NCBI GenBank assembly: GCA_963576735.1
Contig: OY755183.1
Span: 8,699,213 to 8,763,212, forward strand
Length of the DNA: 64,000 bases
Reading direction: 5' to 3'
Source of the DNA: Bedellia somnulentella
Lineage: Eukaryota > Arthropoda > Insecta > Lepidoptera > Bedelliidae
Within the stretch, counting starts at the first letter, position 1. The number at the start of each line of letters is the position of its first letter. Below, piece by piece: positions 1 to 11,650 of this stretch. The notes under the pieces are model-generated. The model had not been told where the DNA came from. It saw only the letters and a list, made by a program, of their open reading frames with translations, and did no database searches. Made by a program: the position numbers and the translations under genes.

Positions 1-3000
1 ATGGGAAAATCTACAAAACTACAAAAATAGAGGAAGCGCCCAGTGAACCGACTAATAATATAGAATTGAAATTGTGTTATCAAACCGAAGACGATGCGCC
101 AGAGACTCAAGTGATGTTAACTAATGAGAAATGCACCTACAAAGTACCAAAGTATGCTGAAGGAAGTGGATCTTCAAGTTCTCTTTCAAGTCAAGCTTCA
201 GAAATGAATTCCTCATTGGCGTGGATGAAGATACAGAATTCTGACTACTGCGGTTATCCTACGACGTACTGTCAACAATTCTACGTCTTATTGTGCAGAA
301 TGCTCAAGCAAATATTTCGGAATAAAACAGGTTGGTTGAGCTCTTAATGTAATGATAAAGATACTCTTTAACAAACCTAAACCGGCTCACTAAGTAAGTC
401 ACTTGTCAGTGTAGATCGTAAAAAACATGTCTGTAACAAGGGCCCTTTGAATTATTACTATATATTTTATTGTTTCACCAATATAACTTAATTCTCTATG
501 AATATTTTATGTATCTACCTGCTGCCGTTATAAAAATCGTTTATAAACTAACTTTTAACAAATACAATACTTACGTTTGTCGCTTGGGACTAATGGTAGT
601 TATACCTCCTCCATTCGCATTTTGATTGTCATTTAGTGTTAAGTTAGATTTTGTAACTAATTCCGATACCCTCTTTGGTCCCGTGTTTTTTTTCGTGTAC
701 TGAGCTCTAAAATGGAGGAGGATTTCAGGATTTATGATTTTCCTTATTTATAAACTTTTTAATTTTCCAGGATTATACATTCAAACGATCCACCACATAA
801 TGTGCGGCGTTCTAATCGGTCTCTGTTTCTTCAACATGGCGAACGACGGAACGCAGATGTTCAGTCATCTCAAGATGTGTGTTGGGCTAGTGTTGTTCTT
901 TGCTTACACGCAGATTATGGTGCCTGTCTTAGTTTGTAAGTATTTTTTTAGTCTTTATTTATTAATGCCTTTGTGACTAAAGTCTTCTTTGTCTAATTGT
1001 TAAAGCGTATGGTTCTTGAGGTCCCGGGAAAGATGCAATTTGAGAGACATAAAAAACGTTAGTGTAGATAGACTATAATGGTAGTGGATTATGATAATGT
1101 CACCCTATTTAGGGTAAGCTCGTACCACTCAGTTAGAACTAATATGGGCTGCCATGAGAACTTTTTATTAAGACCACAACTATTTGACGGGTGCTACAAT
1201 ACCCGTCAAATACTTGAATTTCAGATTGTTTCTATTCCAAGAAGAGTTAATAACTAAATACAAAACTCTTTTTTGCCCTGTCTTATAACTATTTTATGAA
1301 GCCGTGGCACCTTAACTGCTACATTCACGGTAACTTAATAGTGTTACTTTTCTTCCAGATCCCCAAGAAGTAAAATTAGTTAAAAAGGAGCATTTCAATC
1401 GCTGGTACAGTTTGACGCCATATTATGCTGCTTTGACGGTATCTAAATTACCAGTGCAAGTGACTTTGAACGTAGTTTTCTGTACAATAGTGTACTTTAT
1501 GGTCGGAGTTCCTTTCGGAGTCATGAGGTTCATAACGTTCTGTATTATCGGGAATGTCGTCTCTTTGGTTGCTGAAGGCATGGGAATGGCTATTGGGTCA
1601 GTCTTCAATGTTAGAGTAAGTATTATTATTTTTCTTAATTTTAAATATTCATATTAACACAATAGTTAATATAGGGTTTTGCTGTGTAGTATCGGCTTAG
1701 AATAGCACTTCCCCATTTCTTCCGGTGGGTGTACGTAAGAGGCGACTAACGGTATTGGGGCTTTTAAGGGATTTTTCGGCGACGCGGTTGGAGACCCATC
1801 ACCAAAAACCTTTATTTTACCATCTTTTCCCAACTTAACTTTCCAAAAGTGGCTGAAGAATATGTAATTCCTTAGCTCTTGCTACCCCATCTAGGGATTT
1901 ATAGCCGTGAGTATATGTATGTATGTAGGGTTTTGTATACTAACAAGTGCAGCAAGTTGTGGCAATTACTATATGTAATTTTCGTTTTATTGAGATTTGA
2001 TTCATTAAATTGATATCATAAAGGCTTTTTGCATTGTGAAGGGTGTGTTTGTAAAGCCGGGTCGTAGATTTATCAAGCATATTTAGGGCCGGCGCTGACT
2101 GCCGGCATGGCATGGCAAAGGATTTCGGTACAGATATAGCATTTTTATTCTTATTACCATGAATATAGAATTCATTTTACTTTATTTTGACACAACGATG
2201 CCGACGTTCTGTCCTACCGCGGCCTCCCTCGGCATCGTTGTGTCAAAATGAATTCTATACGAATGGTAATAAGATTAAAAATGCTATATCTGTACCGAAA
2301 TCCTTTGCCATGCCATGCCGGCAGTGAGCGCCGGCCCTTATGTAACAATTTCTGCAGTTGTAGGTATGACTTTATGGCGTTCTAACTGACGAACTAACGA
2401 TATAATTACCAGCGTTCCAGGGCCCCAGAAACAATATTATCCTTTTTGAATTGCTTGTACCTGCTAACACTAGATATCCTATCAAAGCCATCTTGACTAA
2501 CCATATGTGTATTTTGTTTAGGTATTTGTATTGCTTGTATATATAAAAGTATGTAGTTATATATGTATGTGTTCATATTCGTTAAATATCTATATTATTT
2601 TGTATGATTAATTTTTATATTGTTATTTAAATTAAATAAGTAAGTTTTAAGTAAGCTTAATAGATTATAATGTTTTTTTTGGCCTGGTTTTGTGCATCTA
2701 CCCAAATAATTAATTTATCGATCTCACCTTCCAAAGGTTGTCTGGAAGACTTCGCTTTTAGCGATGAGACCGCCAATTGTACCTCACTGTAAACTGTTTG
2801 ATCATATTATTATTTGTGTAAATTTGTGTTTGATGTGCAATAAAGAGTTATTCTATTCTATTCCAACCAGGTTATTTTTTATTTTCAGAATGGATGCGCG
2901 GTCGGGCCTTGTACCATAGCCCCTTTCTTAGGCTTGGCTATTTACGGCTTCGACTTTGCCCATCGAATCCCATTGATGATGAACATCCTCATGAAGACTT

Positions 3001-3230
3001 CTTTCATCAGATGCGGGATCGTCGCAATGGTCCTCACTATCTTTGGATTTGGAAGAAATTCTCTAGAATGTTCCGACGTATATTGTCACTTCGCAAAACC
3101 AGATGTACTACTAAAATACTTAGATATTGAAAGAAACTCTGTGTGGTTTGAAATAGGGATTATGCTTGGTATAATGTTCGTTTTTAGATCGTTATGTTTT
3201 ATTGGTTTAAAGTGGCGGTTTGCTACGTAA
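1..3230 (+). CDS. ABCG half-transporter (ABCG1/ABCG4 type), 3' part
   Basis: C-terminal 363 codons of an ATP-binding cassette subfamily G half-transporter, a plasma or endosomal membrane exporter of sterols or other lipids that works as a dimer. Exons seen: <1-330, 771-935, 1359-1615, 2889-3230, with GT-AG introns in phases 1, 1 and 0, all joining in frame. The nucleotide-binding domain lies upstream of the window. What is here is a Ser-rich linker (SGSSSSLSSQAS), then six hydrophobic membrane segments. Family signatures are EHFNRWYSL before the third segment and a Cys pair in the last extracellular loop (LECSDVYCHF), as in ABCG1/4. Stop TAA is at 3228-3230. The first exon is open to the window edge, so its 5' splice site is not visible. 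ABCG1/4 type is inferred from these motifs; the exact orthologue and substrate are unknown. Introns hold a RepB copy, a Harbinger-like MITE and a LINE 3' end. Confidence 0.9.
331..770 (+). other. Intron 1 of the ABCG gene, no feature seen
   Basis: Donor GTTGGT at 331 and acceptor TTTTCCAG ending at 770. The 440 bases are AT-rich; I see no repeat or RNA gene in them. Confidence 0.7.
1684..1930 (+). repeat. RepB copy, near full length
   Basis: Starts with a GTGTAGTATCGGCTTAGAAT head, carries the conserved core GGTTGGAGACCCATCACCAA, and ends CCGTGAGTATATGTATGTATG. It lies in the third ABCG intron. It has no tRNA-like head and no reading frame. The tail matches LINE-C, so a non-autonomous retroelement is likely, but the class is not proven. 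Confidence 0.75.
2086..2337. mobile_element. Fold-back MITE, PIF/Harbinger-like, copy 1
   Basis: A 252-bp element whose halves are long inverted repeats: it begins GGGCCGGCGCTGACTGCC and ends with the reverse complement GCCGGCCC. It is flanked by the 3-bp duplication TTA (2083-2085 and 2338-2340). The arms include GGATTTCGGTACAGATATAG, and the centre is GC-rich. 3-bp TWA target duplications are known for PIF/Harbinger elements, so that superfamily is inferred. It lies in the third ABCG intron; copy 2 is at 35675-35936. Confidence 0.85.
2460..2868 (+). mobile_element. 5'-truncated non-LTR retrotransposon 3' end
   Basis: The 3' untranslated end of a LINE: it contains GGTTGTCTGGAAGACTTCGC and TTTTAGCGATGAGACCGCC, then AATAAAG and a short TTCTA tail. 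I know this tail from lepidopteran LINEs; the 5' limit is uncertain. A second copy on the other strand lies near 15460-15590. Confidence 0.6.
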
Positions 3231-3790
3231 ATGTGTTTAGATAAAATTCATGTTGTGATATAATTTGTAGGTTTAGTTTAGTACATGATACATTTTAAAG
3301 CGGCGTGTGATAACTAAGAGTGCTCTATTAAATGATATTATTTTTTGTACAGAATACATATTTATTAAGAAGATATAAGTTAAGGGGAATGTTATATGGT
3401 TGTTAAAATTTACGATTTATTTTAAAGCTCTTCTGTCATGTCATGAAGTTTAATTGTTTCATATTTACTCACTTGTTTTTAAGACCTTTGATTACGAGTT
3501 GTGTTATTAATTTATTATGTTATGAATATTATATTTAAAAAGTAATTGAGGGCAAAATCAAACAACAATATGTTGTGCTGAATACTATGTGCCACAATGA
3601 CAGATAAAATTAAAGAAAACTTATCCTTGAATGGTTTTTTTTAAAGATGTTTGCAATTAATTTTTAACAGACTTCATGTATTTTACAATAACTTCTTTAA
3701 TATAAAACTCATCCAATCAAAGTGAAAACGGCGGATGTTGAAGCAATGCGTATATTAGTTTTATTCTGTACTTTGTAATATATTCTGACT
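3231..3790 (+). other. Probable ABCG 3' untranslated region
   Basis: AT-rich sequence directly after the ABCG stop, without frames or repeats that I recognise. The nearest canonical AATAAA with a GT-rich follow-up is far downstream at 5553-5558, so the transcript may end there or at a variant signal (ATTAAA near 3327). The transcript end cannot be fixed from sequence alone. Confidence 0.4.
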
Positions 3791-3791
3791 A

Positions 3792-4441
3792 AGGCTTGGT
3801 TCACATGGCATTGTCCTGCACGTTTTTTTCGTATTCTTTTTTTACTTACAATCACACGGGTCTTCACACGGTAAATTTTCATTCGTGTAAAAAACGAATA
3901 GCCACAGTATTCACACAGTTGTCTCAGTGAGTAGACGTCAATGATGACGTGACTGTACTTTTAGATTGCTATCGAATGCGTACATCTTATTAATCAAGAA
4001 TCTGTGCCAACGATACCATTTGAAAAAGTATTCAAAAATCTTTGAAACGATAAAAAAAAGGTTTTTGATTACTTTCGAATGTCTGTTGAAAGTTTTGAGA
4101 AGTTATTAACTCGACTGGAAAATTCAAGCCTACCAACATGAAACCTGTTGACGCTAAGGTACTAAACACTTCTTCGGTTTCTATTCGATAAAAAACGTAT
4201 GACGTCGTGCCGTGTGAAGGAGACAAAGCTATACCATATGCCTCTGCGAACCGAATACGTCGAAGTTCATTCGATTTGCTTGACAAGTCCGTTGAGTATG
4301 CGTTTGAACGTATAAGCGGTACACGTTTTTTTGAAGTACGATCGTCGTGTGAATGGATCTATGTACGTTGTATGGTCACTATTTTTACGTTAAGACGTAT
4401 ACTGCAAAAAACGTGCAGGATAATGCCATGTGATCGAATCG
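3792..4441 (+). mobile_element. Harbinger-like element with transposase relic
   Basis: Terminal inverted repeats: CACATGGCATTGTCCTGCAC near 3802 is matched by the reverse complement of GTGCAGGATAATGCCATGTG near 4412-4431. Inside, 4061-4123 encodes the short stretch VFDYFRMSVESFEKLLTRLE, which resembles the conserved N-terminal YFRMS region of PIF/Harbinger transposases. No other transposase part is readable, so this is a decayed, non-autonomous copy. The outer ends carry TAA/TTA triplets, but a clean direct duplication is not seen. Confidence 0.6.
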
Positions 4442-4984
4442 TTATGTACAATATGCTTTTGCACTTGGGTTTATTAGGGTTAGACATTTCTCCAAATTAA
4501 TTAACTTTTACAAAATTATAAATAGAGGCTTATACCCTTTGGAGGGACAAATAGGGCTGTAAATAAGTTAAATAGAATAAATTTAATATTAAGAGGTACA
4601 GGGTTTGTTAAATTTAGTTGCGTATTTTCTTGTCCACTTCAATACACCACTGATGCTTATAAACATATATTACCTTTATTTTTTTTGGGGAATTCATAAG
4701 AAATATGGCAGTAACTTTAGTTAATTTAGCCTAAGAATCTCATCAACCAACAAAGGAGCACTCACTATCGTTTAAATAGACCTCTCATCAGAAAGTCATT
4801 TATAAAACAGATTAGGCTTTCATTTATTCAGCCCCTTCTCGAAGCACAAATAACCTCTCTTAATATAGTTGTTGAAATATTTCAAAAAGAACTATACATA
4901 AACCTTTTTATTCCATTTAACTTAAAAAAACCCGTAATTTTCAATTTCAGAAAACCAATATGTGTATGGATCGAATATTAATCC

Positions 4985-5210
4985 AATTGGCCTAGACCTC
5001 ATTTTTAAAACATACCTTTTTTATATTTTAAATCGATAAAAGACATCAAACTAAACAACTTTGCCTAAGAAATGCTTATCTGAAATATTGTAATTCTCAA
5101 AATAATTAATAATTAAAAAGTGTCGTACCTAGATCAAACTGAGTAAGTATAGTGAGGTTCTTAGCCTCAGCTAAAATAAAAAAACATATGGTTAAATCAC
5201 AAGATTGTTT
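4985..5210 (+). repeat. Fold-back family arm (TTGGCCTAGACCTC), single copy
   Basis: One arm of the repeat that forms the inverted cluster at 14128-14716: it shares GATAAAAGACATCAAACTAA, TTTGCCTA and TCAAACTGAGTAAGTAT in the same order. It stands alone here, without an inverted partner. Confidence 0.7.
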
Positions 5211-6260
5211 TTTCAATTATGGTGGTAGCTATATGCCCTCTGCCTTATAAAGGGTTAAACTAATGTTAATATCAGACTCTTAAAAATATGGTATTCGCAA
5301 TTCGACATATGGAGAATTCCGGGATTTCGAAGTATACCTATAGTTGAGTTTATCTTTAATTATTCATAAGACTGGTTTAGGTATATTATATAATACGGAT
5401 CATAGAACATTAGGGAATACTATAGGAATGTTGATGTAACAATTAAGTTGTATATAACATTTACAACATTACTTCTAATAAGTTGATAATATTCTGATAA
5501 TAGTCTAAGAGTTTGACAATTATGGCAGTTGTGTATGTTTTTGTATTTTTGTAATAAAACATATCATTGTATTTAAGTCTTTTATTTGTTGTTCAAGATA
5601 TACTCTTTTATACAATAAAGTACTAAAATATTAAATTTGTAAAATAACCCTTACTAAGGGGATGCTACTAGCATATTATTAATATTTTGTTTTCAGAAGT
5701 TTGGATATCATCAATTTGTGTTTAGATATTGGTTTTTTGGACGGGATATTTTCGTTATTACACTAAATATTATGTTTTTATACTTACTTACTTTTTATAC
5801 TCACACCCAATATTCCCATTGGGGTAGGTAGAGACTATCGATCGCTACTTGTCACGATCTTGACCAATTAAAATTCTAAAGAATAATATCATAATTTTGT
5901 GTACCTATGTATAACACTGTTTATATTTTTTCTATAATAGATGATTTACATTAGAAAATAACAATTTATTTCGGTAGTAGCAATATGTCCTGTATGTTAC
6001 CGTGAAAGTAAGACTTCATTATACAGCACTTTTCTCCTAACAAAGTGGCGCCATCTACCCTCTTTTACCTTTTATAAAATCGAGTTTGAAACTATCCTAT
6101 TTGCTTGAAGTTTTATTTAGAAACTAAAGCATTTAAGTAACAGATAAGCAAACTCACTTTTATTTATAATATTAGTGTTACAAACTACTTTTTTGTAAGT
6201 CCCATCAGCAAAAAATCAATATTTTAAACACATAAACTTAACTCTGTTCTCTGTTTGTAA
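5211..6260. other. ABCG/RIOK1 convergent intergenic region
   Basis: The two genes are transcribed toward each other. The stretch is AT-rich and holds one LINE-C tail (5793-5882) and a candidate plus-strand AATAAA at 5553-5558. I see nothing else in it. Confidence 0.5.
5793..5882 (-). repeat. LINE-C 3' terminal fragment
   Basis: On the minus strand this is the end of LINE-C: CGATCGATAGTCTCTACC, then CCCAATGGG and the start of the TATG-type tail. Only about 90 bases remain. Confidence 0.6.
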
Positions 6261-6266
6261 TTTATT
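6261..6266 (-). terminator. Candidate polyadenylation signal of RIOK1
   Basis: TTTATT on the plus strand, AATAAA on the minus strand, 137 bases after the RIOK1 stop codon. It is the nearest canonical hexamer downstream of the gene. Confidence 0.5.
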
Positions 6267-6402
6267 ATGCTTTAGCAGTGCCCTCTAATTCAAGATCTCT
6301 TAAAACAAAAAGTTAAGATCTTTAACTTTTGTGCTTACCAATATTCATCTTAAAATGATTTCTATGAATGACAAATACTTCATACTTATTTTCTATATTT
6401 CC

Positions 6403-9400
6403 TTACTTCCTACCCATAGGTTTGTCGCGACGTTTCTTTACATGTTTCTTCACTTTAGTTTTCCTTTTTTCTGCCTGTTCCAATTTTACTGCCTTCTTTC
6501 TTGCCTTTTTGCTATCTGGTGATTCATCTCTTGGACGAGCACTGTTTGCGTGGTTTGTTTCTGTAATTTTAGTACAATTCTTTTCAGGTTCTTATTATAA
6601 ACACTATTTAGGTTACTCCTCTTTTTTCAGGCCATATATGTCCCCGTCATCCCCACTAAGGGGCTCAAGCTTACTCTATATAGGGTTATTTGGCCATAGT
6701 CCACGACGCTGGCCAAGTGCGGGTTTGTAGACTGACAACTACTACCTCTTTAAATTTTTAAAAAATATGGTAATTTTGTAGCAACATACTATATTATATA
6801 AGGACGTACTATATTGGTATCATTGTTTAATTATCAGAAGATCAAAGTATACATTCATTTATAAATTTGAAAGAAGTAGTAGCAATATAAAGAAAGCTTA
6901 AATGTGAAAAACTATATTTAAATATAAAACGGACAGATCATATTTCTGAGATAGGGAAATCTCTGGTCTGGAGCTCTGGTCGAAATATTAAAGTCCTGTC
7001 TTAAACTAACAATACTTGAGAACATTTATTATGAAGAAAAACATTATTTTAACCTAATTCTGAAACAACTCGAACTTTCACGTCGTAAATCCTTAAAGGG
7101 ATGGCAGAGGTACTAATACTACGAAATATAACATTACATTGATGTCACCTGGTGTTTAGACTATCCATGGTTTACTCGGACAGTAGACTAATGGTTTCCT
7201 CACAATGTTTTCTACCACCATTAACAATAATGAACCAATTTATCACACATTTGACTTAAAAAACAAACATTGGTGTAGGCTTTATTCAGGCTGTCACCCA
7301 CTCTTCTCACATGAGAGAAGGGGTGGTGCTCCCCACTGAGCTATCAGCTATCAGCCCCAGAAACTCCTAAGACACTCAAACAGCAATATAAGTCATATTA
7401 ACTGCTTGACAAAAGTACCCAATCAAATTAATATAAAATAAACACCAATCTCGTCCACTTTATGGGAGTTCTAAACTTACTGTGTTAAATTTATGTACCA
7501 AGTGGCTAGCCGTTCTCATTGCAATTCTGGGAATATATATCAATTACTTTATTGTTGTGGATTAGATAATGTGAAACTTAAAATACTGACTATCTTAGTT
7601 GAATTTAACAGCGTACTTCTCTTTCTAAGTCTTTATAACTGGATGGCCAGCTATATGTTACTAGTTGACCCGCGCAACTACATCTGGATATGACCTAGCT
7701 TCTGTAGTTCAGGCATGATTTAGGGCTAAACACCTAATCATCCAAAAAATACATTCTAAGTTCAGAATTCAGGAAAAATACACAAAAACTTCAAACCCCT
7801 AATTTTACCCTTTTGGGTATGAATTCATACATACATACATACATATTCTCACGCCGTTAGTTTCCATTGGGGTAGGCAGAGACTATCGATCGCCACTTTG
7901 TACGATCCTGGCAAACCTCTCTAGCTTCATTCACATCCATCAATCTTTTCATACATGCTCTTTTATTCAAAGTATACATTCATTTATAAATTAAATTTAT
8001 ATTTATTAATTATTATTTATAAATTTCCTGAAATTTATTTTTAGATGCTCTTTTATAATGTAATAAAAATAAAACCATACATAATTTTCATACATATACT
8101 TAGGGCTAGAAATCCCTAGAAGGGTAGCCAGAGCTTCAGAATAAGAACACTCTTTTGGAAGTTGGGTGAGGAAAGGACTGTACAATAAAGGTTGTTGGTT
8201 ATGTGTATTGCATCACTCAAAACTCCTTAATTTCAACTCTATTAGGCTGAGATATGTTTGAATGAGATCATAAAAGAGATATTAGAATAGAGGATATTAA
8301 AGAAAAAACATATATAAATCCCATCCAAGGCTAATTAGAATAGAGGATATTAAAAAAAAACAAATATAAATACCATCCAAGGCTAATTAGAATAGAGGAT
8401 ATTAAAAAAAACAAATATAAATACCATCCAAGGCTAAGAAACAACCATCTATATTATAATTACAAATAATAGCCCTCACACCAAATCTAGAAGCATGGAA
8501 TTTGTGATCAATATGATGAAGCTAATAACTTACTGTTATTTTCTGTCTCTCCATCAGTGCTACATTCAGACCCACTGGTAATATCATCATAAGCCAGAAT
8601 ATCAGGTTTGTCTACAGTTGCGGTAAGGTTTTCATTGAAGCCTGTGATTTTCGTATATGTTAAGTCTTCAACATCTCCTGTTTTGGCTTTATTGATATCT
8701 CGTTCAAAGTTCACAACCTGGAATTGAAAGGCTTTTATCAACATTGGCATATTATAGATAATGGAAATAGTGAGATAAGTAAAAGAAATTTCTATTTTTA
8801 ACATTAAAATAAAGCTTTTAACTACAGTACACATACTGTACCAAATAAGTTTGTTGTTATTCTATCTGTCAGTGAGATTTTCACTAGCTAGTAGCTTAAC
8901 TACATCAAGAATAGTTAAGGCTAAATATTTTATTACTATGTCATGCTTACAATATAGAGTTTTTGGGTTTAATTCCCAGGGGGTCAAATCACATATTCAT
9001 TTTGTTAGGATATTGCAGGCTTGAAACACCTGACAGTCAAAAAATTATGATGATTTCATGGTTTGGACAGCATGTGGAAGGTGTTTGCATCAAAAATGTG
9101 GTCATCAATATGTCAACCCTAACAATGGGAAAGCATTGGGGCCCATGTTCAAATAACCTATTTGAGTAGGCTTGAGCCACTCTAACAGGATATACATGGG
9201 TTGTGATTATAATGTATAATTTAAATGCTTACTACCCATGCAAGCCAGGGTGCTTTCTAGTATGACATATGTATTTTTAGAATAAATTACCTTACCTAGA
9301 GATTTAGCTTGTCTCAAGACATTATATTTATTCCTTTTACCATATGCACTTCACAGACATGACAGATCATCATTTCTTGATCTCACATATTTTTTTGCCT

Positions 9401-10814
9401 TGTTTTTAAGTTTGCTAATGAAGTATAAAAGTTAAAAGTAATCTGGCTGATTGATCTATGCTTCAGATTTATTAATTTTTGCAACACAGTAAATTTATAA
9501 TAATTATTTAGTAAGGAAGTAAGATTAACAATGTTTGCCTACCTCAGTGAGCCTTTTAGGAATATAAACATTCTTAAATGCTTCTTCTTCTATCTGTTCC
9601 TGAGCTGTCATCTCTTCAAAGTTACGGGATGCTGCTTTCTCAGATAACTTTTCCAAGCACTCTTCAAGATTTTTTTCATTTATTGTAGGGTCAGTTATGA
9701 AATCAAAAAGCTCTTTTACTGTTAGTGTGGCTACACCTCTTTTCCTGAAAAAGTCTGAAATGTTGGTGCAGTCTTTCCTCAAAAACTCCAAAGCATGTGG
9801 ATGGTCATGTTCTACAGACTGTGACACATCTATTATAACAATATTCCCTTCATGATACAAAATATTAAATTCTGACAAGTCTGCGTGAACCAACTTACAA
9901 ACATTGTATAGTTTCCACATCATAGTTACACAATCTCTGTACAAAGATCTAGCAGTTGATTGAGATAACTCAACATCTTTCAGTTTAGGTGAAGGCCACC
10001 CATCCTTGCCCATAAATGTCATGACTAAGACATGGCTTCTCAGCAAAATTGGTTCAGGTACATTTAAATTAGCATTATGCATTCTAACCAAGTTTCTCAT
10101 TTCTTTTTCTGCCCATGTTCTGACCATTTTGCGTGGGTTTGATCTGCAATAGCCATTTCTGAATCTGTATTCACCTGATACATACTTATCTCGGTCTTTA
10201 AAAACAAGGATAGATGTTTTGAATATTTTAATAGCATAATCTCGTCCATCTTTTGAAGTGGCATGGTAAACATTTGCTTCTTTACCTGTTGAGATACAGC
10301 CATTAATTTCACTGATAGTTCCCCTATTAAGTAGCTTAAACAGAATCATTCTAGTACGAGGATCCATAACCTGTTCTGCCGTGGCTCTGTCATGCTTGTC
10401 CTTCGTTCTGATTCTCTCATTATCTACCTTTCTATCATTTTGATTCATGAACTTTTCAGCTTTATGGGAAAAAGATGGCTCATATCTATCTACGTTAATT
10501 TTATTTACATACTTTTTGAACAACTTTTCAGACGGTTGGTAAGTGTTCAACTTATTTGAGGGAGTTTGAGCGTTATATTTATCTTTTTTCATAGGATCAT
10601 CGGAGTCTTCGAAGTAGTCGTCGGAATCAATCTCATTGTCAGGGATTTCAAACGTGATTTTTTCAGGGACATCTGCAAACTATGATATTTTATTTTAGTT
10701 ATTACAAGAATGTGGGAATAAAGTTTACTTTGACTGATTATGATTACTTACTCTGACAGATTTAACTTTCACAACTATTTCTTCCTCGTAATCACTAAAC
10801 TGACCTTCCGACAT
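6403..10814 (-). CDS. RIOK1: RIOK1, atypical RIO-family serine kinase/ATPase
   Basis: RIOK1 is a cytoplasmic RIO kinase/ATPase needed in late 40S ribosome maturation. Exons in transcript order: 10752-10814, 9543-10679, 8534-8717, 6403-6560; about 513 aa, against 568 in human. The start ATG is at 10812-10814. By residue: acidic N-terminus ([11 protein letters not shown]); ATP loop [10 protein letters not shown] near 151-160; ATP-binding Lys in YAIKIF near 172; catalytic [10 protein letters not shown] with Asp near 288; metal-binding IIDVSQ with Asp near 305; basic tail [16 protein letters not shown] before the stop. Introns 2 and 3 are GT-AG and join in phase. The first junction is ambiguous: strong donor GTAAGT with weak acceptor ATCATAG, or a donor 4 bases on (GTAATC) with acceptor TTTGCAG; both keep the frame. 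Intron 3 is about 2 kb and holds a RepA relic, a LINE-C tail and a 53-bp tandem repeat. Confidence 0.95.
7092..7352 (-). repeat. RepA SINE, diverged
   Basis: Order of motifs as in RepA read on the minus strand: GGCAGAGGTACTAATACT, TGTCACCTGGTGTTTAGA, GGTTTCCTCACAATGTTTTC, GGTGTAGGC and CCACTGAGCTAT. Old copy with many substitutions, in RIOK1 intron 3. Confidence 0.65.
7845..7972 (-). repeat. LINE-C 3' end, truncated copy with TATG tail
   Basis: On the minus strand it reads the C-terminal codons of a LINE ORF ([18 protein letters not shown], then SAYPNG), followed by GGCGTGAGAATATG and four ATGT units. It lies in RIOK1 intron 3. Confidence 0.75.
8095..8205 (-). repeat. RepB fragment
   Basis: The 3' half of RepB (AGAAGGGTAGCCAGAGCTTC, then TTTTGGAAGTTGGGTGAGG) lying in RIOK1 intron 3. 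Confidence 0.6.
8284..8435. repeat. Three tandem copies of a 53-bp unit
   Basis: TAGAATAGAGGATATTAAA starts each of three units that end CCATCCAAGGCTAA. The copies differ mainly in the length of a central A run. They lie in RIOK1 intron 3. Confidence 0.85.
8945..9185 (+). repeat. SINE-G copy, diverged
   Basis: Starts in a B-box-like GGTTTAATTCCCAGGGGGTC, then follows the order of the copy at 51911-52195, ending in AGTAGGCTTGAGCC. It is 5'-truncated and lies in RIOK1 intron 2. Confidence 0.5.
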
Positions 10815-11005
10815 TTTAACAATAAAATAAATTTACATTACAGTGATGAATTACAGTATCAAAATTATAAAATAAAATTCTAAATTATCATTTTCGGTAA
10901 CGCACACGTGCAAGTCCAACACTGTTTTGACATTTGGTTGGCTTGACTGACATTGACAATCTTGACATTGACACAATTGACAGCTTGACAACGAGTTACC
11001 TTTTT

Positions 11006-11650
11006 AACCGACTTCAAAAAAGGAGGTTCTCAGTTCGATTGTTTGTATGTATGTATGTATGTATGTATGTATGTATAATTGTCCGCGATTATCTCGAGTT
11101 TGGCTTAAGCTATTTGGATGCGGTTTTCAGGACAGTATTCGTTACATTTAGGAGAAGGTTTTAGTGCCTTAACCGACCATAAAAAGAAAGGAGGTTCTGT
11201 GTTTGACCTGTATGTATGTCTGTTGGTCCGCGATTATCTCACGTTTGGCTTAAGCTATTTGGATGCGGTTTTCAGAAAAGTATTCGTTACATTTAGGAGA
11301 TGGTTTTAGTGCCTTAACCGACCAAAAAAAGAAAGGAGGTTCTGTGTTTGACCTGTATGTATGTCTGTTGGTCCGCGATTATCTCACGTTTGGCTTAAGC
11401 TATTTGGATGCGGTTTTCAGAAAAGTATTCGTTACATTTAGGAGAAGGTTTTAGTGCCTTGACCGACCAAAAAAAGAAAGGAGGTTCTGTGTTTGACCTG
11501 TATGTATGTGTGTTGGTCCGCGATTATCTTACGTTTGGCTTAAGCTATTTGGATGCGGTTTTCAGAAAAGTATTCGTTACATTTAGAAGATGGGTTAAAA
11601 GTTCTTTAACCGACTCGAAAAAAAGGAGGTTTCTTAGTTTGAAATATAAG
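11006..11650. repeat. Tandem array of a 145-bp unit
   Basis: Units begin AACCGAC at 11006, 11171, 11316, 11461 (GACCGAC) and 11608 (partial). Each has a TATGTATG run, then GTCCGCGATTATCTCACG and TGCGGTTTTCAGAAAAGTAT. The first is longer (165 bp) because its GTAT run is expanded. The middle units are nearly identical, which indicates recent duplication. The AACCGACTTCAAAAAAGGAG start also occurs alone elsewhere in the window, so the array probably grew from one dispersed repeat. Confidence 0.9.
11040..11078. repeat. (GTAT)n microsatellite
   Basis: About eight GTAT units inside the first unit of the tandem array. Confidence 0.9.

Noticed and set aside
4032..4286. 84-codon minus-strand frame
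   Set aside because: Antisense to the Harbinger-like relic, which has the recognisable motif on the plus strand.
6368..6730. 120-codon plus-strand frame
   Set aside because: It is the complement of the last RIOK1 exon, whose minus-strand frame has clear homology and splice sites.
11006..11650. CRISPR-like regular repeats
   Set aside because: The whole 145-bp unit is repeated without unique spacers, in a eukaryotic genome; it is an ordinary tandem array.
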